Positions 63,560 to 64,000 of a stretch of 64,000 bases of DNA are shown one piece after another. Below the pieces are notes generated by a model. It saw only the letters and a program-made list of their open reading frames with translations. It was not told the DNA's origin and did no database searches. This DNA comes from Streptomyces sp. DT2A-34 (GTDB lineage Bacteria; Actinomycetota; Actinomycetes; Streptomycetales; Streptomycetaceae), in NCBI RefSeq assembly GCF_030499515.1, contig NZ_JASTWJ010000001.1, positions 1 through 64,000 on the forward strand. Direction: 5' to 3'. The position numbers and the translations under genes are program-made. Numbering within the stretch: the first letter of the stretch is position 1; each line of letters opens with the position of its first letter.

Positions 63560-64000
63560 TCAGATGTCGCACTTGGCGCTCTTGTACCAGCCGATCCACC
63601 GCTGGTTGAAGTGGGATGACCAGCGGACGCCCTGGGACTGCCCGTTGCCCACCGACACCGTGATCGTGCGGCGCCCGTCAGCCCAGCATGCCTGGATGGT
63701 GTAGTCCGCGCGCCCGCCGTTGGGCATCTCCTTCCAACCGTTGGCTGCGTCCCAGGAGTGGTAGATCTTGCGGTTGGGGGCGATGGCGAATATCTCGTCG
63801 GTCGTCCCGTTGTCGTCCCAGTCCGCGTACGCGGGCGGGTCGTCGCACTTGTAGGAGAACGAATACCCCCACTTCTTCACCGTGCACGCGGCGGCCCCGA
63901 CGTCGGCGGAGTCCACTGGCGAGCCCTCCTGAACAGTGACTCCAGCGGGCATCGAGGCGCCCGCTCCGGTGGCTCCGCTCAGCGCAAGGCCGCCACCGAG
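63560..64000 (-). CDS. Secreted protein, 5' end beyond the window
   Basis: The open frame runs off the right edge with signal-peptide-like sequence (LGGGLALSGATGAGASMPAG). The mature part has AACTVKKWGYSFSYKCDDPP, DDNGTTDEIFAIAPNRKIYH and ITVSVGNGQSQGVRWSSHFN, with several Cys, a beta-rich extracellular domain. Not recognised with confidence. Confidence 0.6.
   Translation of the reverse strand, partial: LGGGLALSGATGAGASMPAGVTVQEGSPVDSADVGAAACTVKKWGYSFSYKCDDPPAYADWDDNGTTDEIFAIAPNRKIYHSWDAANGWKEMPNGGRADYTIQACWADGRRTITVSVGNGQSQGVRWSSHFNQRWIGWYKSAKCDI

Overview
The window looks like an accessory region of a Streptomyces-type actinomycete: a chromosome arm or a large, probably linear, plasmid. 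The support is very high GC with strong third-codon GC bias, GTG/TTG starts, a modular type I polyketide synthase, actinobacterial small families (DUF6192, DUF6207, Excalibur proteins, a mycothiol-type DinB protein) and many Streptomyces-style insertion sequences. It is a scrapyard region. At least fifteen IS elements or IS fragments (IS481, IS5, IS256, IS21, IS3, IS1182 and IS701 types) separate short islands of intact genes, and many genes are cut, fused or frameshifted. All family assignments are from reading translations; no database search was run.

Layout. 0-7.9 kb: a frameshifted zinc-finger/HTH gene, small hypotheticals, a 5'-truncated IS481 transposase, a DUF721-like (DciA-type) scrap and a broken secreted HNH nuclease. 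8.1-9.3 kb: a small secreted protein with an IS5-type element inserted exactly at its stop codon. 9.6-11 kb: a GNAT scrap, a decayed type I-E-like CRISPR array with no cas genes, and the C-terminal part of an adenylate kinase gene. 11.1-13.9 kb: a four-gene unit (double zinc-finger protein, DUF6192-like protein, RacP-like protein, IS5-type transposase); a diverged second copy lies at 49.6-52.4 kb. 14-15.9 kb: DUF6207, ATP-dependent ligase and integrase remnants. 15.9-18.9 kb: an intact sugar or inositol catabolic island, a LacI regulator divergent from a hydroxypyruvate-isomerase-like gene and a Gfo/Idh/MocA dehydrogenase, with three matching operators in the gap.

19.4-21.1 kb: a mosaic of DUF4238, cupin and aldo/keto reductase pieces. 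21.2-22.4 kb: an initiator tRNA, a 44-bp perfect palindrome and a TniQ-family gene. 22.5-26.7 kb: a helicase remnant, then IS256, IS21 and IS3. 26.7-35.8 kb: the remains of a polyketide cluster, one complete reducing module (KS-AT-DH-ER-KR-ACP, methylmalonyl-type AT) cut inside the ACP by the IS3 element, and a type II thioesterase with a Cys nucleophile, separated by an IS5 insertion. 35.8-40.4 kb: nested IS elements, including a 2.2-kb IS701-type unit that carries a membrane-protein gene, plus an intein-like Hint scrap and a TniB-like AAA scrap. 40.6-42.3 kb: three exported proteins (two lipoproteins and one anchored protein). 42.3-49.6 kb: a Ku tail, secreted nuclease/Excalibur genes and several decayed GNAT, DUF402 and methyltransferase genes.

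52.5-55.1 kb: a GNAT remnant with an IS701 element at its stop codon, and a DinB/maleylpyruvate-isomerase-like gene. 55.3-56.6 kb: a Rieske protein and a small partner bracketed by 38/39-bp inverted repeats. 57.2-62.0 kb: a probable three-gene CHAT (caspase-like) conflict system. 62.0-64.0 kb: a transposase tail, a putative immunity protein and a partial secreted protein.

The strongest candidates for undescribed biology are the duplicated zinc-finger/DUF6192/RacP/transposase unit, the CHAT locus, the inverted-repeat-bounded Rieske unit and the IS701 element with a passenger gene. Many single-base frameshifts, some in homopolymers, could be real decay or assembly error; raw reads would decide.
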